Positions 1 to 11,311 are shown, counted from the first letter of the stretch. The stretch: 28,218 bases of DNA from Pelargonium nanum (GCA_036897485.1 JAYMTF010000932.1:1-28218), one strand, 5' to 3'. The notes: generated by a model from the letters alone, not told the origin. Translations and numbers: made by a program.

Positions 1-1
1 T

Positions 2-486
2 CCATATGACAAAGCCATGGCTCGATTCTGGGCCAAGTTCATAGACGAAAAGGTACAAAACAGATTTTCAAGATACTTATGAATTTATGAAATTGTCTCG
101 ATCAATACTTATAAATTATGCAGATCATGTCGTCGAGTTGGAGGGCAAAAATGAAGGAAGAGAGAGAGGCAGCTGTTAAAGAGTTCTGTGAGCTGCTGAA
201 ATTGCTGGAGGATCAGCTGAAGGGTAAGGATTTTTTTGGAGGAGACAGTGTTGGTTACTTAGATATTGCTGCAAATGTTGTTGCGTTTTGGCTTGGAGTG
301 ATTGGAGAAGTAATGGGAGTTGAGTTGGTGACACCAGAGAGGTTTCCAGTATTGCAGCAATGGATTGAGAAGCTGCTCACTATTGATGCGGTGGTGCAGT
401 GTCGTCCTCCGAGAGAAAAGCATGTTGAGTACATTCGAAAGAATTTTGCGGCCAGAGCAGCTGCTTCTGAAAAACTGATGAAGTAG
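2..486 (+). CDS. Tau-class glutathione S-transferase, 3' part (5' end outside window)
   Basis: Cytosolic enzyme family that conjugates glutathione to electrophilic xenobiotics and stress metabolites. Two exons are visible. The end of exon 1 is 2-52 (17 residues, ending ARFWAKFIDEK). A phase-0 intron follows at 53-123 (gtac...ttatgcag), then the terminal exon at 124-486 (120 residues plus TAA-type stop TAG). The visible part is the all-helical C-terminal domain, which binds the hydrophobic acceptor. The FFGGDSVGYLDIA block, the RFPVLQQWIEKL helix and the CRPPREKHVEYIRKNF tail are typical of tau GSTs. A full tau GST is about 220 residues, so roughly 80 residues, including the thioredoxin-like glutathione-binding domain, lie to the left of the window. 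The single intron at this position is normal for the family. The relic at 1472-1797 is a tandem paralogue. The family call is secure; the substrate cannot be told. Confidence 0.9.
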
Positions 487-954
487 CTAATGTGATATTT
501 GAATTCATTTTATTTGGGTCTATAAACAACTCAGTCATTATCTTGTTTAGTTGCTTGCTTAAATTGTCTTGTGATCTTAATAAGTTTTTGGCTCTAAGGA
601 TTTGTCATTGTAATGGATTGTGTCTTTGGCTTTATTGTGTCTCGAGATTATTTTCATTGTAAGAAAAAATTTGATCTCGATAGTATTGGTAATGAATTCA
701 ATTACATTGGTGGAGTTTTAGACTCTATTCTAAAAATTGATGTGAAAACAAACTCTAGTTTAAAGGGTTAGCTACACTAGGATGTGTATTTAAGTGAACA
801 TTAGAAGGCAAGTGGCTTCTGAGATAGTACTAGGTTCTCTCGTTCAACCATAAATGTTAGGAGAGCGTTGAAATTGGCCTCAATTGCATGTTTTTTTGTG
901 TGTGTGATTGGTTGTTGGGAGATAGGAGTCAAGTGATGGTTGATGAGGAAGTTG

Positions 955-1080
955 TTTTTTTTTTTATGAACGAAAGCTACTCTTTATTAGTTTTTAAAGG
1001 GGAAACGAAAGACATACAACCAAGAAAGAAATGAGACAAAAGGTGAATACAAAACTCGTAGACACCGGAAAGAGAATCAT
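955..1080 (-). mobile_element. Possible 3' end of an L1-type LINE (relic)
   Basis: The segment begins with 11 T on the plus strand, so on the minus strand it ends in poly(A). The minus-strand sequence just before the tail (TTGTATGTCTTTCG, then TAATAAAGAGTAGCTTTCGTTCAT) resembles the 3' UTR ends of plant L1-like retrotransposons as I remember them. There is no coding part, and I found no convincing target-site duplication, so the outer limit near 1080 is a guess. Confidence 0.35.
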
Positions 1081-1265
1081 TTGGTGTTTTAACAATAGCA
1101 TGATTTCCAACTTTTTCATTGATTCTTACATCACGAATCATCATTAATATATTTATAACAAGTTAGTTAGTATTCTTAACGCATGATTATTAGGACACAA
1201 GATTAAATATACTACAATAACTAATTTAGCAATATTTCTAAAAATGAAAATATAGACACTCATTT

Positions 1266-1281
1266 TGAGACGGAAATAGTA
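1266..1281. repeat. Degenerate Stowaway-like MITE terminus
   Basis: The sequence TGAGACGGAAATAGTA, preceded by GACACTCATTT, resembles a dicot Stowaway terminal inverted repeat (consensus of the type TGGGACGGAGGGAGTA). The matching left terminus was not found within about 300 bases upstream, so this is at best a solo or decayed end. Confidence 0.25.
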
Positions 1282-1471
1282 CTTCAAACATTTTTAATAA
1301 TGGGCTACATACAATAGTTTGTACTTCTGTTACTAAAATGTCAACCTTATTAGTAAGATTTCATGTGAAACCACTTTACTTTATATTTTTTCAGAGTTGG
1401 ACAGTTACCCACTTCAACAAAACCCGTACCAATGGCTTGTAATGTTTCTTGTTTTGAATTTTATTTTGCAG

Positions 1472-1797
1472 TTTATGCCGGCGGCGAGGAGAGCGAATAT
1501 GATGCAAGAGAAGGAAGCCATTGAAGAGGTGGTTGAGATGCTCAAGATTCTTGAAAATGAGCTGGAAGGGAAGGACTTTTTTGGGGGTGACAGAATTGGG
1601 TATTTGGACATTGTTGCCACCAACGTTGCTTGATGGGGATGGAGATGATAACAGAGGATCAATTCTCAAACTTGCACAGCTGGATTGCAAGGCTTGCGAG
1701 TAATGAGGTTGTCAAGGAGTGGCGTCCTCCCAGAGAGAAGCATCTTGCTCAGATTAGAAGACGCATCGAGAAATTCAAATTTATCAATTCCAAATAA
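1472..1797 (+). pseudogene. Tau-class GST pseudogene (terminal exon only, internal deletion and frameshift)
   Basis: This is a second copy of the GST terminal exon, preceded by a good acceptor (tttattttgcag, ending at 1471). It reads FMPAARRANMMQEKEAIEEV, continues through ENELEGKDFFGGDRIGYLDI to ATNVA, and stops at TGA 1631-1633. After a shift of frame the expected C-terminus resumes at 1633: MITEDQFSNLHSWIARL, then EWRPPREKHLAQIRR, ending at TAA 1795-1797. Against the neighbouring GST, about 28 nt are missing at 1630-1633 (the AFWLGVIGEV stretch). That explains both the frameshift and the stop. No first exon with a thioredoxin-like domain is visible between 487 and 1471, so the copy is also 5'-truncated. 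It cannot encode a working GST. Confidence 0.85.
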
Positions 1798-3518
1798 AAG
1801 AGACCTCTGTTTTTATAAGCTCTGTTTTTCGTATATGTATTGTAACAGTCTCAGCTTCCTACCATGATCCATCTTTATAAAATAAAAGCTCAATCGATTC
1901 GCCAACATTTTCCTACCACGATCAATATGCTCAAGAAGTTAAAAGAAAATGGTGTAGAAAACAGCATTGCCACTCAATATGAAGTATAAACCATGAAGTT
2001 GCTTGATCATTGACCTCTTTTTTTCTTATTCATCATTTCAAAATGAACTCAATTTGGGGCTTAAATTTTATGAAGCAGCCCAATCCAATAGCTCATTGAG
2101 CTTTGATGAAAGAAGCTAGACTTTTTAGTAGTCTTGCTTGGCCCCCAAAAAAATGTTACTTTTTTTCAGTTTAACTTATAAACATTATTAATAAGCTTTG
2201 TATAACTAATTTGTAGGTTCGACGGGCAAGTATAAAGTAGACTTTCTCATCGCAAAGCTTTCGTTTTCCGATGGTAAAGTAAGACTAAGTTCATGAGCTT
2301 ATTATCCTAGGTCGAAACAAGTTAATAGGATCTCGCTAAAATTGCAGTCATGGTATAAAATACGAAAACAAAAATAACTTATGAAAAGTAAAAAGTAAAT
2401 ATTGTCCTAAGTTCTAGACTCTCATGATCGTCAACAATGCTAAAAAGGAGAGGTGGCTCGTGAAGACTTATTTACATGGTGTGCCATGATACAATCGTTC
2501 GTGACCTAGGCTAGTTTTGAAGGGTGGTCACGAGTACGGGCTAAGGGACACGAGCGTGACATAAACCGCTAATTACGATAAGGGGAGTTTGGGATACCCC
2601 AAGCATGGGTGAGATCCTTTTCGTTCAGTTTCAAATGAGTTCGTTTTGTCTTTTATCTTTTTATTATTTTTTCGAGTCTCGTCTCGAACGACAACTTACA
2701 TGTGTTCATTGTGTTGGTGTGACATGATTGTCCATTCCACAAGTCACTTTGTGAGTTGCCAATTAAGAGTCTATTTTATGTGTATATATACACACAATTA
2801 ACCAAATCACTTCACATAATCCAGACGTAAGCTGATATTCGTTGGCTAATTGAGAAGCAACCATAAAATTATATAAACAAAACAAAAGAAGAGACAAGTA
2901 GTAGCAATAGCAATACGAGTGGCAGAGCAAGTGGTGCATCTAACACAGCTGGTGCAGTAGTGTGTGTGTGGCGCCTACCAGCCCAACCCATATTTCCTCC
3001 ACCGCACCTAAACACAAATTTAGTCCAAACCATTCGGATCTGAGAGTCATGTGTCCGTATCTATGTATATGTTACGTACGCAAACTAACATTTCTGGTGG
3101 ATAGTTAATTGACAATTTGACAAATTTCATTTTCTTCTAACAAATGGCAGGTGAGTTGCGTAGCTGGTCTATTGTACGACCCAACTACTAAAGCCGTTCT
3201 CAACACCACACACACTCTCAGAAGTAGAGTGTGACTCCGGACCCATCAAATAGCATTATTAGCATTCGGGTCGTTACAATAAACTCGGCTCTCTTCATAG
3301 CAGACTATTCCAACAGTATAAGCATTCGGGTCGTTACAGCAAGCTCTGTGTCCAGCCTGAAAGAAAGTGCGCTACTAATTACAGTAGCTTTACCAACCAG
3401 CAACTCTAATAATATCGAATCATGAAACCCACAACTGACCACTCTCGAGTATCGACCCCTTCTCCTTTCTTTTTTTGTGTATAGTGATTACTGAACCAGA
3501 CCCAACCCATCATTTGTT
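1798..3518. other. Intergenic region upstream of the five-exon gene
   Basis: No gene is recognised in 1798-3230. The stretch has mixed AT-rich DNA and a TGTGTATATATACACACA near-palindrome around 2779-2796. The last few hundred bases (about 2900-3518) should hold the promoter and 5' leader of the gene starting at 3519. They contain a short open frame (3231-3425) with an internal direct repeat, listed separately. No clear TATA box was found close to the start. Confidence 0.5.
3231..3425 (+). other. Possible upstream ORF with repeated SIRVVT motif
   Basis: This 64-codon open frame ends 93 bases before the ATG at 3519, so it could lie in the 5' leader of that gene. It contains the 18-base direct repeat agcattcgggtcgttaca at 3261-3278 and 3321-3338, exactly 60 bases apart, so the peptide repeats SIRVVT in frame. 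No database family is recognised. Coding by chance is quite possible. Confidence 0.25.
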
Positions 3519-4887
3519 ATGGCTGTTGACCTGCACAACCCAGAATTATTACTACTTCCCTCTCCGTTTCTCACCGATTCCGAGTCTCAAGACGCTAATA
3601 AATCCATCGCCAGCGCCACTACAGCTACTACAGTTCCTTGGCAAGAAGAGCAAGAATCGTCTTCCGGGTCCGGATCCTCCGACGAAACAGGGGACGACGA
3701 TTACATTGCTGAGTTGACTCGCCAAATGGCTCACTACACGTTTCGCGAGGACGACGAGCACGCCGTGCCAGGCCGTGCTGCCACCGACGCGCCACAAAAG
3801 GTTTGAGCTAAAACTTGGTGGGTTGTTTTGAGTAGAGACTCAAATTGTAGCTAATTTTTTGCGGTTTTTTAGACATGGGGTTCGGCTAGCTCGCCGCAAT
3901 CGACGCTCTGGTCACCGTTTTTGAGCTCGAACCGGCACGGCCGGTCGCCGCCGGCAGCGGAAGACACTGTTTGGGACGTCACTAAGGTTCATCTTGAGCA
4001 GCAGAGACCAGAGAAGCTGACTTCTCAGCCTGTACCAGTCTTGAACTCAAATCAAGCACTCACAGAGTACCAAATACGAGCCATTCAAGTACGAATTGGC
4101 TCATTTTTAGTTTCGGTTTGCTCATTTTTTTTCGATTTTGCTCATTTGGGTATTGCTTAAACTTGTAGTTCTACAAGCTCAAACAAGAACAGAGCACCAG
4201 GAAGCAACTACATGACAATACATGCGAGACCCAACAACAGAGCAAAGAGAGAGTCAAGGCCCGTCCATGGCCTAATTCCAAGCCAGGACCAGCACAAGCA
4301 CAGTTCTTGAAATGGAACCAGTCACAAAGAGCTGCTGGTTCAGGCATGAGAGCTGTGTTTCTCGGTGGGTCTGGTTCCAGAAGCAGCTCGTGCGGAACCG
4401 GAGTGTTCTTGCCGCGTGGAGATCATAGCAATAATTCTTCAGAATCTCGCAAGAAATTAGGTACTCTCTTGTGTGAAAGGAATCTTCCTCTCCTCTGCTC
4501 TCCTATGGTCCACTTGTTTTGGTCTTTTCTTTGATTAATAGAGAAATTTACAAGATTCTTGAATCTTGGAAGCCATTTATTGAATTAAATTCTTCAAATA
4601 TATTGTAGGGTGCTCCACTGTTCTCATTCCAGCAAGAGTGGCACAGGCCTTGCAGCTCCATTTTGACCAAGTGGGTCTCGTCTCAAGACCCAATATTGCT
4701 AATTCTGCTGGTACCTACTTTTGCTTACAATTTCAAGTTATTTGCACGTTGGAACTCATTTTAATCTCTGTTTCTTGATTTATACGATTGTGCAGAGAAT
4801 CAAAAGCGCCACCACTCCGGCGGGGCGGTGGCGCCGGCGACGAGCCACCAGTACGAGATGGCTCTGCCGCAAGAATGGACGTATTGA
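3519..4887 (+). CDS. Uncharacterised plant-specific protein, five exons, 327 aa
   Basis: Exons: 3519-3800, 3873-4088, 4169-4460, 4609-4710 and 4796-4887. All introns are GT-AG, and the joined frame stays open for 327 codons plus TGA, which supports the model. The N-terminus is MAVDLHNPELLLLPSPFL, followed by a Ser/acid-rich stretch (about 40-60) and ELTRQMAHYTFREDDE. Next come tryptophan-containing blocks (TWGSASSPQSTLWSPF, WDVTKVHLEQQRPEK) and YQIRAIQ|FYKLKQEQ across an exon junction. A Gly/Ser-rich block then holds MRAVFLGGSGSR and CGTGVFLPR, and the tail is STVLIPARVAQAL then ALPQEWTY at the stop. No signal peptide or membrane segment is visible. I recognise the overall architecture (GTGVFLPR and a C-terminal LPQEWTY) as a conserved angiosperm family of unknown biochemical function. 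I assign no role. Confidence 0.85.
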
Positions 4888-7796
4888 TGACACGAAAACG
4901 GTGTTTTTGGCAGCTTATTGGATGGTCAAAACTCGAAATTTATGGGAATCGTACAGTTACTTTTATATAGATTAATTGTTAGATGTGATAGATAATAGGA
5001 CAGATTCATAATAAAACGAATAGTGGGTGGCTGGTGGGTTGAAGAAATTGAAGTTCTGTTTTCTTTGTCCTGTGTTCTTGGCTTTAGGAGATTCAAGAAT
5101 GGCAAATAAATGCAAATAAAAAGTTTCTTGTGCTAGTTAGCTTTTTGCATGGTAGCTTAGCTAGCTAGTTAGTTTGCGGGTGGAGATTATTGGCTTTTGC
5201 AGTTAATGGTGCATGGATGTAGTTCACTAGTTTGTGATGAACTATAATAAAATTAATATGGAGTATCATTAATTTTGCTTTGGCATTTATCTATTTATTT
5301 TTACATGTTACAACCAAATATTCAATTCTCTTGAGACAATGGTTGGTTGATGATGTAAAGTTAATGTTCCAAACCACTACTCCAACTATCTTGTTATTCT
5401 TAAACTAATAATTTATGATTATTATAGTACGTATATAGAAGAGAGCAAGTAGTGCTCGCAAAATTTTAGAGATTGGACAATAGTTAGATAAGCTTTTTTT
5501 ACTTGGAGTTAATTTTAACATGATATGTCGATATTTTTGTCCACGTATTTTTCTTAATTTGAAATTCTTGGTTTGGGCTTGAGATCGTAGTTCCCTGGCA
5601 CATGTCTTGAGAGTTGGATTTTGGATCTTGTAAGAAAAAATACGGTGTTATGTGGAAACTCAACGTGAGTTTAGAAAAATTTAGAGAAAAATATGTTGTA
5701 CGTAATTGTTTGGTGGAGATATGACGATTGACGTGAGCAAGGCCTGCCTCTTGCGTGTTCCCTTCTTGGACACTCGATCAAATTTCAAACCTCAGTTTAG
5801 CTCTATAGGATTGTTGATGAAGAACCAAGATCCTAAAAGCATCTCATCTTGGTGTGACATTATCTTATGCGGCAAGGATGGTTGACTATGTCTGTATGCA
5901 CAACCTCGTTCTTGGATAACTTTGTCTTGGGCAGTTTTGCTCTTGGATGACTTTTGGGCATATCTTTAGGGGAGTTTTGAGAATGAGAAACACAAATAAA
6001 ATTCTTAGGAGATGAAATTAAGCAGAAAACTTTTGGCACTACAAAGTGAGATGCCTTAGGTCCTTGAAGGAGGCCTAGGCCCTGCCTTCCTCAAGGCCTA
6101 AAGCAACGTCGACAATACAAAGCAAGATCATGTCTCAAATTCTTGAAATAAAATTGCTCTAACAAGTCCCTAAGAAGGACCTTTGTGTTGCTACATGAAT
6201 CCTTAACTCGTACCCTTGAAGCATGCTTAGTCTAGCCCGCCTTGGCTTGTGTTGGATTTCGAAGTTGTGGCACGGGTCAACTTTGCATCTTGAGTCCTTG
6301 TCTCGAGTCTTGAAGCCCTTATAAATGATGAAATGGGTGTACATGTGTCGAGTCCATATTGGTCGTATTAACTTGCAAAAAAAATTGTCCATTAGTATTG
6401 ACAATCAATGAAGCATGCATCAACTTATTGATCTAACTCACTTTGCAAGCCTGCTATCCCGTCGCTTATAAAAAAACTATTAAGTACTCCTAAAAACAGC
6501 ATATAATTTTTAAAAATTAGACTCTATTTTCTTGGTAAATAACTATATATAAACACACATTTCTTGTCGTTGTTACCAATAACTTGTTCCTTCAATTATT
6601 GATGATGTATTAAATATCTTTATAATAATGTATTCATGTAAGTGATTAGATTAATTGAAATATAGATGATACGCACGGTCAAATAAAATAGTAGAAAGCA
6701 ATTAGTTACAAATTTCAAAATAATTAATGATTTACAAGAGTAGAGTGAACCTTTAATTTTGTATGAGATGTCAAAATCTTGTTAGCAACTTGTCTAAAAA
6801 TATTTTTTAATTTAGAATTCTCTTATAAAAACTCACAAGAATTTTTTTTTAAGAAATACATTTTGAATATAATTCACATTTAAAATATTTTGTAATTACA
6901 AAACATTGACTTTATTTAAGGTGTGATATGTAAGTCAATATCCACCACCCAACTCCTTCCCAGTTCCCACCATAATTATATTGTTCCAAATCCAGAAACA
7001 AAAATGATAAAAATGTCAATTTCAAGAGCAAAAGTGTCGTAAGTTGTAGTCCATACATATTCTATATTCATGGTACGTATAACTAATGTTACTATATACA
7101 ATACTAGCCAACCGATTGTATGTCTGAAAATATCCCATCATCAAATTGCTATCCCCACATTTTATGCCTCAAATGGATTGGATCAACAACTTCAATATCT
7201 ACTACAATGGTGGTGGGTCTCCTTCCAAATTTGATATCAATCTTTTCAATATCCATAGGTCAATTTGGAGGACCCATTTGAATTTCATTGAGATATTTTT
7301 TAATATTATTTGTTAGTTGCTAGAAGTGACAGTTTATTTTTAAAAGTTGAGAAATTTTACTCAAAATGATTGAAGTTTTTATTCATATTGTTATGTATAA
7401 TTTTTTGTTTGTCCCGAAAATAGTTAACAACGAGTTAGTTGGAGAAACATTTTTTGTGCAAGTGCTTTTGTTAAACTTGAGGATTTCTACACAACAAATA
7501 TATGAATATTATCAATAACTCACGCGTAAATATATACAAGTGATTGTCAACACATATTAGTCCATTATAGATGTGCTTGGGTTAACTTTTTTTTTCTTGT
7601 CACGTTAGCAAATCAACTCATTTTTCTTGGTTTGCAATCGGCAAGGTTAAAATGTCACGTTAGCATCAAATATGCCACATCGGCAAACACTGTTGAAATG
7701 AATTAAATTGGGTATCAAGTTAAAGTTGGTATATCATTGATGACATTTATCCAAATTCTAATCTAGTTAATTTGCAACTGCAGGTAAAAGTGAATT
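4888..7796. other. Gene-poor interval, left part
   Basis: No gene is supported. About 4888-5300 should hold the 3' UTR of the five-exon gene. The part from about 5700 to 6450 is less AT-rich, with repeated GAG/CTTGG-type words and an imperfect palindrome around GGCCTAGGCC (6061-6097). It looks like an old repeat that I cannot classify. From 6470 to 7740 the DNA is very AT-rich and shows no coding signal. Confidence 0.5.
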
Positions 7797-7897
7797 TGGG
7801 CCGGACCAGGTTTCATCAGCTCTTTTAAATCCAGGAATGAAACTGAACTGGGCTTGCATTGATGGGCTTTGGAAGATTGGGCTATTATAAATGGGCC
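7797..7897. promoter_or_regulatory. Cluster of five TGGGC (site II-like) motifs
   Basis: TGGGC cores lie at 7797, 7849, 7863, 7878 and 7892. Read on the minus strand they are GCCCA, two of them as GGCCCA. GGCCCAWW/TGGGCY elements are typical of plant housekeeping-gene promoters bound by TCP factors. One is next to a TATAAATGG stretch at 7885-7893. No gene is adjacent on either side, so the promoter function is only inferred. Confidence 0.3.
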
Positions 7898-7982
7898 TGA
7901 GTTCTGGAGTTGTATTTTTCAGTAGAAAGGGAATAACCAATAACATTATATCAATCAAACAACCGCAGGAAAATCAAATGTC

Positions 7983-8123
7983 AACGGCATCAGCTTTTTT
8001 TTTTTTTTTATCATACTTGAAGTAACAATGATCTCACTTTTTAAATAGAGCGTCACCCTAAATCCCACCCCACAAATCCTACCACATACCGTCGACAATA
8101 AAGTTCGAACTTAACGACATCAG
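7983..8123 (-). mobile_element. Short poly(A) retroelement (SINE-like) with target-site duplication
   Basis: The insert 7994-8112 is flanked by an 11-base direct repeat with one mismatch: aacggcatcag at 7983-7993 and aacgacatcag at 8113-8123. On the plus strand it starts with 15 T (7995-8009), so on the minus strand it ends in poly(A), as expected after LINE-driven retroposition. Near its minus-strand 5' end is AGTTCGAACTT, which resembles the RNA polymerase III B box of tRNA-derived SINEs. No A box is seen, so it is probably a 5'-truncated SINE. A truncated LINE or retroposed RNA is the alternative. Confidence 0.6.
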
Positions 8124-10430
8124 TTTGTAGAATTAAGAAGATGGTTATCGGGAAGAGGATCTTGATGGATTAAAGAAACAGGAGCAACTCATAGAGGTCA
8201 CAATTCTGATCGGAATGAGTTTGAATTAGATCTGGTCGAAAAAAATTCGGATTGAAAGGGACGGATCAGATAAATCTCAAATTTCTAGTGTAAAATGAAC
8301 AATTAAATAATTACAGGACAACTTCGATTCCATCAAAAGATTGATCATATCAACTTTTAGATGTATATCAAATGTTCACAAATTTGAGTTCAAATTATCA
8401 ACTCAAACATACACGTAATAATATTGTAAACCACCGTGTCAATTTCTTCACAATCTTTACATCACACCATCACTCAGTTTCATCAAAACAAACTGAACTC
8501 GAATTTGGTGTGTCCATAATTCTATGACCTAACTCATTAATAAGTAAATTTTTACACAGCTTGAAAATAGCATTTCTATAGCCGTTAATTAATCACTATT
8601 TAAAATAGGTCTGACGAGTTGTGGATCAATATTAACTCCATAGACGTCTAGGGTACGTAAAAGCACTGCCTAACAATATTATACCGTTGTGGTCCACTAA
8701 ACTAAAAGTCCATTAGCAACCTAGCTAAAGTATAAACAAAACTCTAAATTTCATTTATTAATATGCATATCTACACACGCATTAAAATTTAAGTGCGTTT
8801 GAGAGAAAAATTTAGTTGTGCGAAGAGAAATGATATGTCAAAAGTTGTTTGATTGTTAGAGAAAAAACATTCATTTTTAAACGTTATACCTACACATAAG
8901 GTTGGAAGAAATTTTATCGACGTGAAGTTAAAAACTCTTGCACCTCCCACAAAGAATGAGGGAAATTGATTCACAATTTTACCCCTCAATTTGTTATTAT
9001 TGATGACTATAATAACTCAATTTCAAGCTATAGTGCTAAGATTGAAATTTGTTTTACTTATGTTAACCAAGAAAAAAAAATATGGTCGACCTAAGGAAGA
9101 TATGTGTCAACTTCATATTTAGATATACATGCTTTTACAATGTGGTAAATTGTTTTAGTTTCACGGTTTACCTTCAGTCAATAACTCAAAATATGATATC
9201 AGTTGACCTCAATTAAGATATACACGTTTTTACTTTGCATTAGGTTGTTTTGTTTTATAGCCAACATACACTTGATAAACCTATATAAAATATCGGCCGA
9301 TCGCGAAGATGATAGACAACCCATTGTTATAAGTTGGTCCACATAAAGACATTTTAGCAAATCAAATTATACCCTTGTTTTTATACAATTTTATCAAACA
9401 ATTTAATTTCAAAATTAAATTTGCAAATCTTTCATAAACATTTGAAATACACAACTCAAACAAGCCATACATAAAATAATTTTTGAATTAAATTGAGTGA
9501 TACAATTCCAATATGACTTCTAGTGGAATATTACACAAACTCATTCTAATCAACTGCAATTTCATTAGAACTATATAAAAAAAATACTTCTGCATTAAAT
9601 TATTTAAACTCATATACAAGTTATAAAGAGAGTAATAAGTATTTCTAAACAGTAGCTCACAATCCATTAATTTAGATTTTTTTTCCTGTATACGTTAATT
9701 TGTTGCAATTTAATTATTTATGACATCGATCAATTATATTTATTTGTTGGAGTTGGTGACTTTATCCAAAAATCCATCTACCCAATAAATAACTTTCTCA
9801 TCTTTCCATAATCTCTCTCAACTCGAGAACCAATCTTAACTATAACTGAAAATGAAACTTTCAAACACTTGGGTTTGACAATAAATATTTGCTTGTAATA
9901 ACAAAAATAGACATAAATTAATTATAATATGGTTGATTTTATTACCATAAACAAACAACCTAATGAAATTATCCATAAAATTCCTGAAAAGTTAAACAAA
10001 ACAAACTATTTACATTTTTATACCACCCACATACATAAGATCATGTGATACCATTTCCACTTCTTCAAAGTTCGAAGTTTAACCAAGTATAACGACACAC
10101 CATGAACATTTGAGCCGACAATTTGAGAAGCCACGCCGAACGTGACGTAAAAGATGATATAATCATAATCGAATTGTATTTTATGTTTGAGCTTGTAAAA
10201 CACGGATGACAAGATAAAAGTTAAAATAATGTCAACGCTGAAGTCAAAACATAGGCTGATCTCTTGTTGATATATTCTCCGTCTCTCTTGTTTAATTTGG
10301 TATCATCTCAACTCATATTTCTTAGCCACAAATGTATAATGATCTTCCAATTATTATTGTGTTTAACGTTAGAGAATGAAATTAAAGAATAAATTAAAGA
10401 CAACATCGATCATCTCTCATTAAATAAATC
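8124..10430. other. Gene-poor interval, right part
   Basis: This is very AT-rich DNA with no supported gene. An imperfect direct repeat is visible at about 9105-9170 and 9200-9262 (both contain a GT(C/T)(A/G)AC-TCA...AGATATACA(T/C)G core). The short open frames here are in low-complexity DNA with no recognisable domain. Confidence 0.5.
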
Positions 10431-10640
10431 TAACACGAGCACGACATGTGATCAACACGATCATCAACGCAATTTGACTTCTAACACGACACAAAACTCG
10501 CATATTCGTCTCGTTGAAGTAAAACTAGCATTGCACACGACATACAACAAAATAATTAAACGTGTCGTGTTAATGTTTAACACGCACCATAATTTAACTC
10601 GTAACACAAAATCGACACGTTTGTCCGCTCTAATGATCAA
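10430..10640. repeat. CGTGTT/AACACG-rich dispersed-repeat fragment
   Basis: The stretch is dense in ACACGA, CGTGTCGTGTTAA and AACACG words (for example 10561-10583), unlike the AT-rich DNA around it. Such words are common in dispersed non-autonomous repeats of dicot genomes. A related block lies at about 13690-13940. Boundaries and class are not resolved. Confidence 0.35.
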
Positions 10641-10810
10641 CAAGACAATGAACCAACACAAATCCATGAACACAAAATGCATCATCTCATATATGATCAG
10701 AAAATACATACAACAGACGATAAATCACAGAAAATCAAAAACAAACAAAAAAAGCAGTAGTACTTACATATCCAAACACATCCAATTTGAATTCCGATTC
10801 GGGATCAAAA

Positions 10811-11311
10811 TCAGCAACTCATCGGAGGCAGATCCGATTGTTGCTTATCATACGTCGAGACCACCACTCCAGGTTTCCTGAAAATCCTACTCCCAAACAG
10901 CATAAACCCTACGCTATGCCCCCCAACCGCCACCAACAACACGCCCACATTGAACGACATCACCGCCAGCATCACCATATACCCCAGCGTGATCCGCACG
11001 GCGTGCATCACCGTCTGCCCCGCGCCGGCCGTCACGCTGTTCATCTCCGGCTTCATCAATTTCGCGTGCGACAGCCACTCCACCACGACGGCGACGAGGA
11101 AGATGAAGACCAGCGCCACCGCGTACATCCCCGGGCGCGTCCCGGGCCAGCCGGGGAAGAGGATCTCGGCGTCCGATCCCCAGAAAAAGGACATGTGCAT
11201 CATCGCCGCCATGGTCTTTTGGCTCTCGGACATGGCGGAGGTAGTCATGTTCATCATCATCATGGACGGCGGCGGCGCCATTTCGCCGTGGTTCATTTGA
11301 CCGTCGTCCAT
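10811..11311 (-). CDS. COPT/CTR high-affinity copper transporter (COPT-A), 166 aa
   Basis: A CTR-family trimeric channel that moves Cu(I) across the plasma membrane or an endomembrane into the cytosol. It is intronless, like most COPT genes. The N-terminal ~40 residues are rich in Met (MMMM, HMSFFWG), the extracellular Cu(I)-collecting region. TM1 is about 61-80 (GMYAVALVFIFLVAVVVEWL). After a loop, TM2 and TM3 span about 104-140 with the selectivity motif MxxxM (M114, M118) and the packing motif GxxxG (G131, G135). WPGTRPGMY and VMLAVMSFN are family hallmarks. The C-terminus ends MSC, so a terminal cysteine for copper handover may be present, but no CxC or HCH. All elements of a working transporter are there. 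The upstream DNA carries three GTAC cores. A second COPT lies at 16702-17187, with two UBL genes between. Length is typical for the family. Confidence 0.95.
   Translation of the reverse strand: MDDGQMNHGEMAPPPSMMMMNMTTSAMSESQKTMAAMMHMSFFWGSDAEILFPGWPGTRPGMYAVALVFIFLVAVVVEWLSHAKLMKPEMNSVTAGAGQTVMHAVRITLGYMVMLAVMSFNVGVLLVAVGGHSVGFMLFGSRIFRKPGVVVSTYDKQQSDLPPMSC

Larger units (their letters stand above)
487..1471. other. Intergenic region between GST and GST relic
   Basis: No gene is seen. The first ~150 bases are AT-rich and presumably hold the GST 3' UTR and polyadenylation signals. A poly(T)-headed segment at about 955-1080 looks like the reverse complement of a LINE 3' end and is listed separately. 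A degenerate Stowaway-like terminus lies at 1266-1281. Confidence 0.5.

Noticed and set aside
6061..6097. Near-palindrome around GGCCTAGGCC
   Set aside because: Arms are short and interrupted. It could be chance or part of an old repeat; no element ends were found.
6159..6404. 81-codon minus-strand ORF
   Set aside because: No recognisable domain, no intron signals and no upstream promoter. Probably part of an unclassified repeat.
10464..10881. Overlapping ORFs of 81 and 135 codons on both strands
   Set aside because: They lie in the AACACG-rich repeat fragment and AT-rich DNA, and the peptides show no family features.
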